64,000 bases of DNA from assembly GCA_900551435.1 (NCBI GenBank), contig URVW01000002.1, positions 15,318 through 79,317 on the forward strand, given 5' to 3'. The notes under the pieces are model-generated. The model saw only the letters and a program-made list of their open reading frames with translations. It did not search any database and was not told where the DNA came from. Below, piece by piece: positions 24,349 through 31,218 of the stretch. The DNA is from an uncultured Faecalibacterium sp. (GTDB lineage: Bacteria; Bacillota; Clostridia; Oscillospirales; Ruminococcaceae). A program made the position numbers and the translations under genes. The first letter of the stretch is position 1; each line of letters opens with the position of its first letter.

Positions 24349-25164
24349 TCAGGTGTGCTGGGAAATTTTCTGCAAAAATTCCCGGGTACGCTCCTCTTTG
24401 GGGTGCGCGAAAAACTCATGCGAGGGGGCCTGTTCCACCACGACGCCGTGCTCCATGAACACAGTCTTGGAGGAAACGTTGCGGGCAAAGCCCATCTCGT
24501 GGGTGACGACCAGCATGGTCATGCCCTCTTCGGCCAGCTGCCGCATGACGGCAAGGACTTCGCCGGTCAGCTCCGGGTCGAGCGCGGAGGTGGGTTCGTC
24601 GAAGTAGATGATCTCCGGGTCGGTGGCAAGGGCGCGGGCAATGGCGACGCGCTGCTGTTGACCTCCGGAAAGCTGGCGGGGATAGTAATCCGCCCGGTCG
24701 GCCAGACCGACCTTTTCCAGCATCTTCAGGCCAAGGGCATCGGCCTGTTCTTTCGGCATCTTGCGGGCGACGATCAGGCCCTCGGTGACGTTCTGCAGAG
24801 CGGTCTTGTTCCGGAACAGGTTGTAGTTCTGGAACACAAAGGCTGTCTTTTTGCGCAGACGGGCGATGTCTGCCTTGGAGATGTTTCCAAGGTCGAACGT
24901 CTCGCCGTCAAAGGTCAGACTGCCGCTGTCGGTCGGCTCGAGGAAGTTCAGGCAGCGCAGAAGGGTGGTCTTGCCGGAACCGCTGGGGCCGAGGATGGCC
25001 ACGACGTCGCCCTTTTCCACGGTCAGATCCACGCCGTTCAAGACGTTCAGCGTGCTGGCCACCCGGCGGGCGCTGCCGCGCGGGAACGGCCCGATGTGGA
25101 AATGGGGCTTATCATCGTAGGTATAGAACGATTTGTGGATGTTTTTGATCTCTAACATAGCCAT
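24349..25164 (-). CDS. Amino-acid ABC transporter ATPase
   Basis: A 271-residue polar-amino-acid-type ATPase with Walker A GPSGSGKTT, a Q-loop at FVFQNYNLF, signature LSGGQQQRVAIARAL, Walker B IIYFDEPTSALDP and switch His in THEMGFA. Compared with the usual 240-250 residues it has an extra segment of about 20 residues near the N-terminus (positions 15-37, containing HFHIGPFPRGSARR) between the first strand and the A-loop region. The ATG at 25164 has AAAGGGGG 7 nt upstream. Confidence 0.94.
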   Translation of the reverse strand: MAMLEIKNIHKSFYTYDDKPHFHIGPFPRGSARRVASTLNVLNGVDLTVEKGDVVAILGPSGSGKTTLLRCLNFLEPTDSGSLTFDGETFDLGNISKADIARLRKKTAFVFQNYNLFRNKTALQNVTEGLIVARKMPKEQADALGLKMLEKVGLADRADYYPRQLSGGQQQRVAIARALATDPEIIYFDEPTSALDPELTGEVLAVMRQLAEEGMTMLVVTHEMGFARNVSSKTVFMEHGVVVEQAPSHEFFAHPKEERTREFLQKISQHT

Positions 25165-25180
25165 CGTGCATCCCCCTTTC

Positions 25181-25864
25181 TCACTGGAAGCCGTGGGCGT
25201 TCAGCTGACGCTCCAACAGGCTTTGCAGCTTGGTGACCACGGTGCAGAACAGCAGGTAGACCACGGCGACCTCGCAGTAGATGGGCAGGAAAATGTAGGT
25301 GCGGGCCGCGACGCGCTGACCGGCCATGAACAGCTCGGCGACCGTGATGTTGGACGCCAGAGAGGTGTCCTTGATCATGCCGATGAGCGAGTTGGACAGG
25401 GCGGGCACAGCCGTGCGGAGCGCCTGCGGCAGCACGATGCGGTACATGATCTGCCACCACGTCATGCCGACACAGTAGCCGGCTTCCAGCTGGCCCTGCG
25501 GAACGCTTTCGAGCGCGCCGCGCATCGTCTCGGCACAGTAAGCGCCCTCGTTGATGGCAAAGGCGATGACCGCCGCCGGGAAGGCGTCCAGCATGATGCC
25601 AAGGCTGGGCAGACCATAAAAGATGATGAACAGCTGCACCAGAAGCGGCGTGCCGCGGATGACCCAGATGTAGAATCGGGCCAGCTGCCGCAGGATCGGC
25701 ACATTGGCATACTGCACCAGCGCCACCACCACGGCCAAGACCATGGCAAGGCTGAAGGAGATCAGGGTCAGCGGGATGGTCATGGTGAGACCCGCCGACA
25801 GGATACGGGGCAGCGCCTCCCACAAAACGCTGACCGTGCGGTTGGAAAGTAAAGCTTCGAACAT
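25181..25864 (-). CDS. Amino-acid ABC transporter permease
   Basis: A 227-residue His/Glu/Gln/Arg-type permease with about five helices. The EAA-like loop is seen around GALESVPQGQLEAGYCVGM, and the family motif ALRTAVPALSNSLIGMIKDTSLAS follows. It is the first gene of the operon, 16 nt before the ATPase, behind a recognisable promoter. It acts as a homodimer in the membrane in related systems. Confidence 0.94.
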   Translation of the reverse strand: MFEALLSNRTVSVLWEALPRILSAGLTMTIPLTLISFSLAMVLAVVVALVQYANVPILRQLARFYIWVIRGTPLLVQLFIIFYGLPSLGIMLDAFPAAVIAFAINEGAYCAETMRGALESVPQGQLEAGYCVGMTWWQIMYRIVLPQALRTAVPALSNSLIGMIKDTSLASNITVAELFMAGQRVAARTYIFLPIYCEVAVVYLLFCTVVTKLQSLLERQLNAHGFQ

Positions 25865-25905
25865 TGAAATCTTCCTTATTTTGACAAGAAAACGGCGTGA
25901 AATCT

Positions 25906-25936
25906 ATTATATACCTTAAAGTGAACTCGAAGTCAA
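25906..25936 (-). promoter_or_regulatory. Promoter of the amino-acid transporter operon
   Basis: The minus strand reads TTGACT (25936-25931), then either TATATA with a 17-nt spacer or TATAAT with a 19-nt spacer. Just upstream lie two similar AT-rich words (ATCCTATT, ATTCCTACC) that could be a regulator site. Confidence 0.7.
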
Positions 25937-26069
25937 GGGGAAATCCTATTATTCCTACCAAAATACTATAACATGATTTTCCAATAGAAGCAATTTGTTT
26001 GCGGAAATCCCCTGTTATTACTAAAACTGAAAAGAAACATACCCTAACTTTGTGCAGTCTGGCTAGGAG

Positions 26070-26098
26070 TTGACGTTGCGGGCGGTTTCGTGTACAAT
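26070..26098 (+). promoter_or_regulatory. Promoter of gpsA
   Basis: TTGACG (26070-26075), 17-nt spacer, TACAAT (26093-26098). The leader of about 75 nt holds two hairpins. Confidence 0.8.
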
Positions 26099-26180
26099 GG
26101 AAACTGACAAGCTCCCGCAGAAAATCTTGCGGGAATCATGCCCACGGGAAAGCCGTGCGGCGGATTCGGAGGATTTGAAC

Positions 26181-27212
26181 GTGACAAAACGGAATATCGG
26201 GATCCTGGGTGCAGGTACTTGGGGCATGGCTCTGGCACGGATGCTGTGCGTGAGCGGAAATGATGTGCTGGTCTGGTCGGCCATCGAAAAAGAGATCGAC
26301 GACCTGTCCACCACCCGGGTGCACCGCAATCTGCCCGGAATGAAGATCCCGGAGGAATTGAAGTTCACCAAGAGCATCGAGGAAGTCTGCAAGGAGAAGG
26401 ACATCCTGCTGTTTGCTGTGCCGTCGGTGTTCGTGCGCTCCACGGCGGCCAAGGCACGGCCCTATGTGGCGGACGGCCAGATCATCGTGGACGTGGCAAA
26501 GGGCATCGAGCCGGATACCCTTTACACCATGACGGAGATCCTGGCCGACGAGCTGGGCAAAGAGGGCGGCCCCAAGGGGGTGCGTCTGGTGGCCCTGTCC
26601 GGCCCGACCCACGCCGAGGAAGTGGCGGTCGATCTGCCCACGACCATCGTTTCGGCCAGCCCGGATGTCGAGGCGGCAAAGTTCGTGCAGGAAGTATTCT
26701 CCAACAGCGTCATGCGCGTCTATACCAATGAGGACATCAAGGGTGTGGAGCTGAGCGGCGCCATGAAGAACGTCATCGCGCTGGGCGTCGGCATCTCCAC
26801 GGGCCTGGGCTACGGCGACAATGCCCGTGCGGCCCTCATCACCCGCGGCATCGCCGAGATCGCGCGTCTGGGCGTGGCGATGGGCTGCAATGTCCACACC
26901 TTTGCGGGTCTGGCGGGCATCGGCGACCTGATCGTGACCGCGACCAGTATGCACAGCCGCAACAACCGCGCTGGTATCCTCATCGGCAAGGGCGAGACGC
27001 CGGAACAGGCCGTCAAGGAAGTCGGCATGGTGGTCGAGGGCATGAACGCTCTGCCCGCCGCGCTGGAACTGGCAGAACGGTATCAGGTGGAAATGCCCAT
27101 CGTTCAGACCGTGAACGCCATCGTCAACGAGGGCATGGGCGCGGCGGAAGCCGTCCGCACCCTGATGGACCGTGACCCCAAGAACGAACTGCCGCAGGGA
27201 TACGAGAAGTAA
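26181..27212 (+). CDS. gpsA: Glycerol-3-phosphate dehydrogenase [NAD(P)+]
   Basis: A 343-residue enzyme making sn-glycerol 3-phosphate from dihydroxyacetone phosphate for phospholipid synthesis. Motifs are GAGTWGMALARML (NAD-binding, near the N-terminus), SGPTHAEEVA, the catalytic Lys in LSGAMKNVIALGVGI, GIGDLIVTATS and RNNRAG. The start is a GTG at 26181 with GGAGG 8 nt upstream; the open frame to 26070 has no signal and overlaps the promoter. It ends at a strong terminator. Confidence 0.96.
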   Translation: MTKRNIGILGAGTWGMALARMLCVSGNDVLVWSAIEKEIDDLSTTRVHRNLPGMKIPEELKFTKSIEEVCKEKDILLFAVPSVFVRSTAAKARPYVADGQIIVDVAKGIEPDTLYTMTEILADELGKEGGPKGVRLVALSGPTHAEEVAVDLPTTIVSASPDVEAAKFVQEVFSNSVMRVYTNEDIKGVELSGAMKNVIALGVGISTGLGYGDNARAALITRGIAEIARLGVAMGCNVHTFAGLAGIGDLIVTATSMHSRNNRAGILIGKGETPEQAVKEVGMVVEGMNALPAALELAERYQVEMPIVQTVNAIVNEGMGAAEAVRTLMDRDPKNELPQGYEK

Positions 27213-27225
27213 AAAACGATACGAC

Positions 27226-27272
27226 AAAAGCGAGAGACGTGAAGCGGAAAAGCTTTACGTCTCTCGCTTTTT
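27226..27272. terminator. Terminator between convergent gpsA and the LRR lipoprotein gene
   Basis: Long stem of about 19-20 bp, AAAAGCGAGAGACGTGAAGC region (27226-27245) with GCTTTACGTCTCTCGCTTTT (27252-27271). T runs occur on both strands. Confidence 0.92.
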
Positions 27273-27284
27273 GCTGCCGAAACT

Positions 27285-28523
27285 TCAGCGAAGGGAGCTG
27301 GGAGAGGAATTATAGTGCATCGTGGCGGCTTTCAACATGGTGTTGCCGGAATCGCGGATCTCGATCGCGGCCCATTGGGATTCTCCGGCCTGATAGTAGA
27401 CATCCTTCAGAAGCGGGCAGTTTTCGAAGGCGTAATACTCAACGGTCGTGACCGACGCGGGAATATAGATAGCCCGTAAAACAGAGCATTCACTGAAGGT
27501 TTTCCGGTCGATGAGCTTAAGACCGTCTGGAAGAATGATCTTCTGAAGAGGGGTCTGAGCGAAAGCATCTCCGTTGATCTCGGTGACCGTTTCGGGGATG
27601 GAAATAGCGGAAAGGGATTTGCAGCCCTTAAAGGTTTCGGAACCGATTCGCTTTAGTTTCTGGGGGAGGGTGATGGAGGAAAGCGCGGAGCAGTTATAGA
27701 ACGATTTGCCGGCAAGTTCAAGGATCGTATCGTTGAGAACGACGTTCTTCAGATTTGTACAGGATTCGAACATCGCACTTGAAAGGACGGAGCCTTTTAC
27801 GGTAGCGGATACAAGACTCTTGCAGTTATAGAAAGGTGCGGAAGTATTATAAGGCGGATAGTTTGTGACAGAAGCAGGGACCACGATGGAGGTTAAGCGG
27901 GTTTCGGAAAAAGCGTTCCAGCCAAGCGTCTCCAATCCCTCTGGAAGGTTGATGGATGCTAAAAGGGTACAACCGCAAAAGGCGTCATAGCCGAGTTCTT
28001 TCATGGTGGAGGGGAGCTGGACGCTGCGAAGGTTGGTAGAGTTTTCAAAGTGGCAGAGACTTTCCACGCCTTCCTGCAAAATCAGCTCTTCCAGAGAGCG
28101 GCTGCCGCCGTATTGGAGCTTCTTATAGCATCCGGGAACGATCATTTTGGTGATTTTGCCGCCAAGGTCGCCATCCAATTCAACGATTTTCCGACCAGAC
28201 CATTTTTCGGGAAGTGTGATCGTGCCTATGGGCTGGACGCCATTGCTGTCATAGCCTGTCAGCGTGGCAGTTCCATCATTGTTGTTGCGGGTCGTCCAGA
28301 TGATTTTACTGGGATCAATTTCGGCAGTACTGGAAGAACTGGAACTGCTGGAGGAGCTGCTGCTCGAGGAGCCGGACGATGGAGATTCCGGGACTGAGGG
28401 AGAAGCGGGAACGGAAGCCGCGGGGGCCTCGTCGCATCCTCCCAGTACACCTGTGACGGAGACCGCAAAAGCAGCTGTACCGGCAAGTTTCAGGAAGTTG
28501 CGTCGGTCCATTTTCTTAGACAT
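27285..28523 (-). CDS. Tat-type lipoprotein with BspA-like leucine-rich repeats
   Basis: A 412-residue surface protein. The N-terminus has DRRNFLK (twin arginine) and lipobox VLGGC, then a linker with a long Ser run (about residues 47-65). From about residue 135 come repeats of the LRR_5/BspA kind, with the pattern FxxCxxLxxIxLPxxLxxIGxxAF (for example SAFENC-like FKGCKSL, FYNCSAL). Such proteins bind host or bacterial surface ligands; the ligand is unknown. The ATG at 28523 has AGGAGG 7 nt upstream. It is divergent from an XRE regulator across two palindromes. Confidence 0.88.
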   Translation of the reverse strand: MSKKMDRRNFLKLAGTAAFAVSVTGVLGGCDEAPAASVPASPSVPESPSSGSSSSSSSSSSSSSSTAEIDPSKIIWTTRNNNDGTATLTGYDSNGVQPIGTITLPEKWSGRKIVELDGDLGGKITKMIVPGCYKKLQYGGSRSLEELILQEGVESLCHFENSTNLRSVQLPSTMKELGYDAFCGCTLLASINLPEGLETLGWNAFSETRLTSIVVPASVTNYPPYNTSAPFYNCKSLVSATVKGSVLSSAMFESCTNLKNVVLNDTILELAGKSFYNCSALSSITLPQKLKRIGSETFKGCKSLSAISIPETVTEINGDAFAQTPLQKIILPDGLKLIDRKTFSECSVLRAIYIPASVTTVEYYAFENCPLLKDVYYQAGESQWAAIEIRDSGNTMLKAATMHYNSSPSSLR

Positions 28524-28580
28524 AATAATCCTCCTGTTTTTTTGTTTTTGCAGATGATTTGGAAGCTTCTATGAAAAACT

Positions 28581-28600
28581 TGATATCCAAATGGATATCA
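28581..28600. promoter_or_regulatory. Operator palindrome 1 (XRE regulator candidate)
   Basis: TGATATCC-AAAT-GGATATCA, with perfect 8-bp arms. It falls right after the predicted start of transcription of the LRR lipoprotein gene. Confidence 0.72.
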
Positions 28601-28607
28601 TAAGCCA

Positions 28608-28636
28608 AGAATAACATGCGCTCGTTGTATTGTCAA
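28608..28636 (-). promoter_or_regulatory. Promoter of the LRR lipoprotein gene
   Basis: The minus strand reads TTGACA (28636-28631), 17-nt spacer and TATTCT (28613-28608), with a TG extended -10. It lies between the two palindromes. Confidence 0.75.
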
Positions 28637-28654
28637 GATATCCATTTAGATATC
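28637..28654. promoter_or_regulatory. Operator palindrome 2 (XRE regulator candidate)
   Basis: GATATCC-ATTT-AGATATC, the reverse-oriented version of palindrome 1 with one arm mismatch. It is 55 bp centre-to-centre from palindrome 1 and abuts the AGGAGG ribosome-binding site of the XRE gene. Confidence 0.7.
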
Positions 28655-28666
28655 AGGAGGGCGCTT

Positions 28667-28885
28667 ATGGCTTATTACCGTAGACTCCGTGACATGCGCG
28701 AGGACCACGATCTGACCCAAAGACAGGTGGCCGCGATTCTGCAAATGCCACAGCCGCAGTATAATCGATATGAGCAAGGACTTCGAGACGTGCCGACGAC
28801 CGTTTTGATCAATCTGGCAGACCTGTACGAAACATCGACGGATTATCTGCTTGGCAGAACAGATGATCCGTCGATGTCAAAATAA
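28667..28885 (+). CDS. XRE-family transcriptional regulator (HTH, 72 aa)
   Basis: A single-domain Cro/C1-type helix-turn-helix protein. The DNA-binding core is LRDMREDHDLTQRQVAAILQ, followed by PQPQYNRYEQGLRDVPTTVL and the typical end LADLYETSTDYLLGRTDDP. The ATG at 28667 follows AGGAGGGCGCTT; an upstream in-frame ATG at 28616 has no such site. Two palindromes in the divergent region, one next to its own ribosome-binding site, suggest autoregulation and control of the LRR lipoprotein gene. Confidence 0.9.
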   Translation: MAYYRRLRDMREDHDLTQRQVAAILQMPQPQYNRYEQGLRDVPTTVLINLADLYETSTDYLLGRTDDPSMSK

Positions 28886-28974
28886 CGAAAGCATGCTTTG
28901 CAGAAATTACCAAAAAATACTTCAAACATTTTACTAAAAATACACCCAAAGGGGTAGCAGGGGCGGAAAGTTTC

Positions 28975-28983
28975 TGCTATACT
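28975..28983 (+). promoter_or_regulatory. Possible extended -10 promoter of the phospholipase-like gene
   Basis: TG-C-TATACT, about 34 nt before the ATG at 29017. There is no good -35 box. Confidence 0.45.
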
Positions 28984-29016
28984 GGGGCCTGTAAGAAATC
29001 GTGAAGGAGGAAAAAC

Positions 29017-29814
29017 ATGCCCTCAACGTATGCACACCGCCGTTTTGGCGCAGATGTTCTGGCACAGCTGCCGGAACCGCTTCAGAAAAAGATCGCCCCG
29101 TACCGGGAACTGTATGATATGGGTCTGCATGGGCCGGACCTGCTGTTTTACTACAAGGCGCTGCAGTCCAATCCGGTGAGCCGGCTGGGCAATGCGATGC
29201 ACGAGCAGCCCGGCGCAGTCTTTTTTGAGCGGGCGCGGGGCGTCATCAAGAACGCCAAGAACAAGGACGCCGCGCTGGTCTACACGCTGGGCTTCATCTG
29301 CCATTTTGCGCTGGACAGCACCTGCCACCCCTGCGTGGAGCAGGATGTCCGGTCCAGCGGCGTGAGCCACTGTGAGATCGAGACGGAGTTCGACAACCAG
29401 CTGCTCCGCCGGGACGGCCATGACCCGCTGCATTTCTTCACGGCCGGCCACATCAAGCCCAGTACCATCTGGGCCAGAGTGGTCGCGCCGTTCTATGAGG
29501 GCATCACGGTCGAGGAGACCTATGAAGCCATGACCGGCATGGTCATGGTCCACCACCTGCTGCAGGCATCGAACCCGGTCAAGCGCTGGGTGGTGCTGAC
29601 CGGCATCCGAGCCGCCGGAAAGTGGGAGTACATGCACGGACTGGTGGCGAACCCGAAGCCGAACCCCAAGTGCGAGGAGAGCGGACGGCAGCTGGATGCC
29701 TTGTACCAGAAGGCTCAGCCGCTGGCGGTCCGGCTCATCACCGAATATGTGGACGGGCTGGAGACGGATGCGCCGCTGGATGCCGCGTATCAGCACACTT
29801 TTGGAGAGAATTGA
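29017..29814 (+). CDS. Zinc-dependent phospholipase C family protein
   Basis: A 265-residue protein. The pattern PSTYAHRRFG at the N-terminus, GLHGPDLLFYY (about 37-47), GFICHFALDSTCHP (about 92-105) and HCEIETEFD (about 117-125) supplies the His/Asp/Glu metal ligands of the zinc-dependent phospholipase C / S1-P1-like fold. No signal peptide is visible, so the product is probably cytosolic and phospholipase activity is not assured. The ATG follows GAAGGAGG. The gene for a UMF1 transporter begins 6 nt after its stop. Confidence 0.8.
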   Translation: MPSTYAHRRFGADVLAQLPEPLQKKIAPYRELYDMGLHGPDLLFYYKALQSNPVSRLGNAMHEQPGAVFFERARGVIKNAKNKDAALVYTLGFICHFALDSTCHPCVEQDVRSSGVSHCEIETEFDNQLLRRDGHDPLHFFTAGHIKPSTIWARVVAPFYEGITVEETYEAMTGMVMVHHLLQASNPVKRWVVLTGIRAAGKWEYMHGLVANPKPNPKCEESGRQLDALYQKAQPLAVRLITEYVDGLETDAPLDAAYQHTFGEN

Positions 29815-29820
29815 GGAATT

Positions 29821-31077
29821 ATGGAACAAACAAAGAAATTCAGCCTGACCGGGCTGGAACGCGCATGGATCCTGTACGATGTCGGCAACTCGGCCTTTGT
29901 GCTGATGGTGGCGACCCTGATCCCGATCTTTTTCAACGCACTGGCGGCGGACGGCGGCCTCAGCTCGGTAGAGTATCTGGCCTATTGGGGCTATGCGGCC
30001 TCGGCGGTGACCATCATCACGGCCATCCTCAGTCCGATCTTGGGCACGCTGGCCGACACCCGGGGCTTCAAAAAGCCCATCTTCATCCTCTGCCTTGTGG
30101 TCGGTGTGGCGGGCTGCTGCGCCATGGGACTGGCCAAAACGTGGCTCCCGTTCCTGCTCATCTTTGTCTTTGCAAAGGTGGGCTTCTCGGGCAGTCTGGT
30201 CTTTTATGATTCCATGCTGGGCGACGTGACGACCCCGGAGAGGATGGACGAAGTTTCTTCCCGCGGCTATGCGTGGGGCTACATCGGAAGCTGCATCCCT
30301 TTTGTGGTCTGCCTTGCGCTGGTGCTGGGTGCAGGAGCCATCGGCATCAGCCAGATGACGGCGCTGAACATCGCGCTGTTTATCACGGCGGCGTGGTGGC
30401 TGGTGACGACCCTTCCGCTGCTGAAGAATTATAAACAACTCCACTATGTCGAGGTGGAAAAGCACGCCATCCGGCAGAGTTTTGCCCGCATCGGCCACAC
30501 CATCCGCCATCTGCACGAGGACAAGCAGGTATTCTGGTTCCTGCTGGCGTTCTTCTGCTACATCGACGGTGTGTATACCATCATCGACATGGCGACGGCC
30601 TACGGTACGGCGCTGGGGCTGGACACCACCGGCTTGCTGCTGGCCCTTCTGGTGACCCAGATCGTGGCCTTCCCGTCGGCGCTGATCTTCGGGCGGCTGT
30701 CCTCGAAGTATCCGTCCACGACCCTGATCCCTGTCTGCATCGCGGCCTATGCGGGCATCGCGGTGTTTGCCTTCTTCCTGACCCAGCAGTGGCAGTTCTG
30801 GGTGCTGGCCGTCATCGTGGGCATGTTCCAAGGCGGCGTTCAGGCGCTTAGCCGCTCCCACTTTGCCAAGATCACGCCGCCGGAAAAGTCGGGCGAATAC
30901 TTTGGCTTGTTCGATATCTGCGGCAAGGGCGCGTCCTTCCTTGGGACGATGATCGTCAGCGTGGGAAGCCAGCTGACCGGCAGCGCCAACGTGGGTGTCG
31001 GTTCGCTGATCGTGCTGTTCATCATCGGCTTCGTGCTGTTCCGGGTGTCCTGCAAAGAAGGCGTGATCACAGAGTAA
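29821..31077 (+). CDS. MFS transporter, UMF1/Atg22-like
   Basis: A 418-residue major-facilitator membrane protein with about 12 helices. The start LERAWILYDVGNSAFVLMV and the loop SPILGTLADTRGFKKP are typical of the UMF1 family, which includes the yeast vacuolar effluxer Atg22. HFAKITPPEKSGEYFGLFD is another family landmark. The substrate is unknown; amino-acid efflux is suggested only by the relatives. It forms an operon with the phospholipase-like gene. Confidence 0.88.
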   Translation: MEQTKKFSLTGLERAWILYDVGNSAFVLMVATLIPIFFNALAADGGLSSVEYLAYWGYAASAVTIITAILSPILGTLADTRGFKKPIFILCLVVGVAGCCAMGLAKTWLPFLLIFVFAKVGFSGSLVFYDSMLGDVTTPERMDEVSSRGYAWGYIGSCIPFVVCLALVLGAGAIGISQMTALNIALFITAAWWLVTTLPLLKNYKQLHYVEVEKHAIRQSFARIGHTIRHLHEDKQVFWFLLAFFCYIDGVYTIIDMATAYGTALGLDTTGLLLALLVTQIVAFPSALIFGRLSSKYPSTTLIPVCIAAYAGIAVFAFFLTQQWQFWVLAVIVGMFQGGVQALSRSHFAKITPPEKSGEYFGLFDICGKGASFLGTMIVSVGSQLTGSANVGVGSLIVLFIIGFVLFRVSCKEGVITE

Positions 31078-31114
31078 ACCTCTTTGTCACACTGGAAAGA
31101 CGAAAGAATCATCT

Positions 31115-31151
31115 GCTCCGCGGTTGTGAGAAACAGCTGTGGGGCTTTTTT
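31115..31151 (+). terminator. Terminator after the UMF1 transporter
   Basis: 13-position stem, GCTCCGCGGTTGT (31115-31127) with ACAGCTGTGGGGC (31133-31145), including several G-T pairs, followed by six T. Confidence 0.75.
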
Positions 31152-31156
31152 GTTTG

Positions 31157-31185
31157 TTGCGTCTTACGGCCCATCGTGATACAAT
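31157..31185 (+). promoter_or_regulatory. Promoter of the M16C protease gene
   Basis: TTGCGT (31157-31162), 17-nt spacer, TACAAT (31180-31185), with TG one base before the -10. Confidence 0.72.
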
Positions 31186-31218
31186 AAAACAAAATCCATT
31201 CAAAAAAGGAGAACCACA

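Larger units (their letters stand above)
25865..26180. other. 316-bp divergent intergenic region
   Basis: Contains the minus-strand transporter promoter, the plus-strand gpsA promoter (26070-26098), and two small hairpins in the gpsA leader: TCCCGCA/TGCGGGA at 26113-26134, and CACGG/CCGTG just after 26143. Confidence 0.6.

Noticed and set aside
25937..25990. A named riboswitch or CymR/CodY box upstream of the amino-acid transporter
   Set aside because: The AT-rich words there do not match a full motif that I can recall reliably.
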